Positions 5,635 through 5,676 of a stretch of 5,676 bases of DNA are shown in pieces. This DNA comes from Candidatus Altarchaeales archaeon (GTDB lineage: Archaea; Altiarchaeota; Altiarchaeia; IMC4; SCGC-AAA252-I15): positions 1-5,676 of the forward strand of contig WJJK01000140.1 of NCBI GenBank assembly GCA_014729705.1. Direction: 5' to 3'. Within the stretch, counting starts at the first letter, position 1. Each line of letters begins with the position of its first letter. Under the pieces are notes generated by a model, which saw nothing but the letters and a program-made list of their open reading frames with translations, ran no database searches and was not told the DNA's origin. The position numbers and the translations under genes are program-made.

Positions 5635-5676
5635 TCAAGTCTTTAGAAGTTCGGTCACTAGTCCGCTGTATTGTGG
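5635..5676 (-). CDS. Possible C-terminal end of a convergent gene
   Basis: Read on the minus strand from the right edge, one frame gives PQYSGLVTELLKT and then TGA at 5637-5635. A second TGA in another frame follows (5632-5630), and then a T7 tract. A stop followed at once by oligo-T is what the end of an archaeal gene often looks like. The peptide is only 13 codons long and a second frame is also open, so this is weak and no family can be named. Confidence 0.22.
   Translation of the reverse strand, partial: PQYSGLVTELLKT

Noticed and set aside
5636..5676. A tRNA, CRISPR repeat or mobile-element end at the right edge
   Set aside because: There is a short CGG/CCG inverted pair but no cloverleaf, repeated spacer pattern or terminal inverted repeat can be made out.

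Overview
The window most likely comes from an archaeon, probably an uncultured lineage. The main evidence is a two-gene SufC-SufB iron-sulfur assembly unit. It has no SufD, SufS or SufE beside it, and its single scaffold protein mixes SufB and SufD features. Short A/T-rich intergenic stretches with oligo-T tracts and tightly overlapping genes with strong Shine-Dalgarno sequences also fit an archaeal genome. This is inference, since no rRNA or other decisive marker is present. Base composition looks mixed, with long A/T runs confined to the intergenic regions.

Layout. Positions 1-1236 (minus) hold the first 412 codons of an anaerobic class III ribonucleotide reductase (nrdD), which runs off the left edge. 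A 96-bp gap (1237-1332) carries its likely promoter and a 17-bp palindrome. Upstream of it on the same strand are a class IV PLP enzyme of the PabC type (1333-2139) and a chorismate-using enzyme of the PabB type (2136-3473), joined by an ATGA stop/start overlap. A 137-bp A/T-rich divergent region (3474-3610) separates this block from the plus-strand sufC (3611-4396) and sufB (4372-5505) genes, which overlap by 25 bp. After sufB there is a well-led short ORF whose reading frame is unclear (5506-5624). At the right edge there is perhaps the last few codons of a convergent gene followed by a T7 tract.

How the genes fit together. PabB and PabC convert chorismate, via 4-amino-4-deoxychorismate, to p-aminobenzoate, the precursor of folate or methanopterin-type C1 carriers. 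The glutaminase partner (PabA/TrpG) is not in the window. NrdD makes deoxynucleotides without oxygen, and its activase NrdG is an Fe-S enzyme. SufC and SufB form an ATPase-scaffold complex that builds Fe-S clusters. Together they suggest an anaerobic cell.

Most of the window is ordinary housekeeping coding sequence, and I did not find a clearly new biological system. The points most worth a second look are the two-frame small ORF after sufB, the U-tract and inverted-repeat leader of pabB, the glycine at the PabB lysine position, the SufC C-terminal CxxC, and the palindrome at the predicted nrdD start site.
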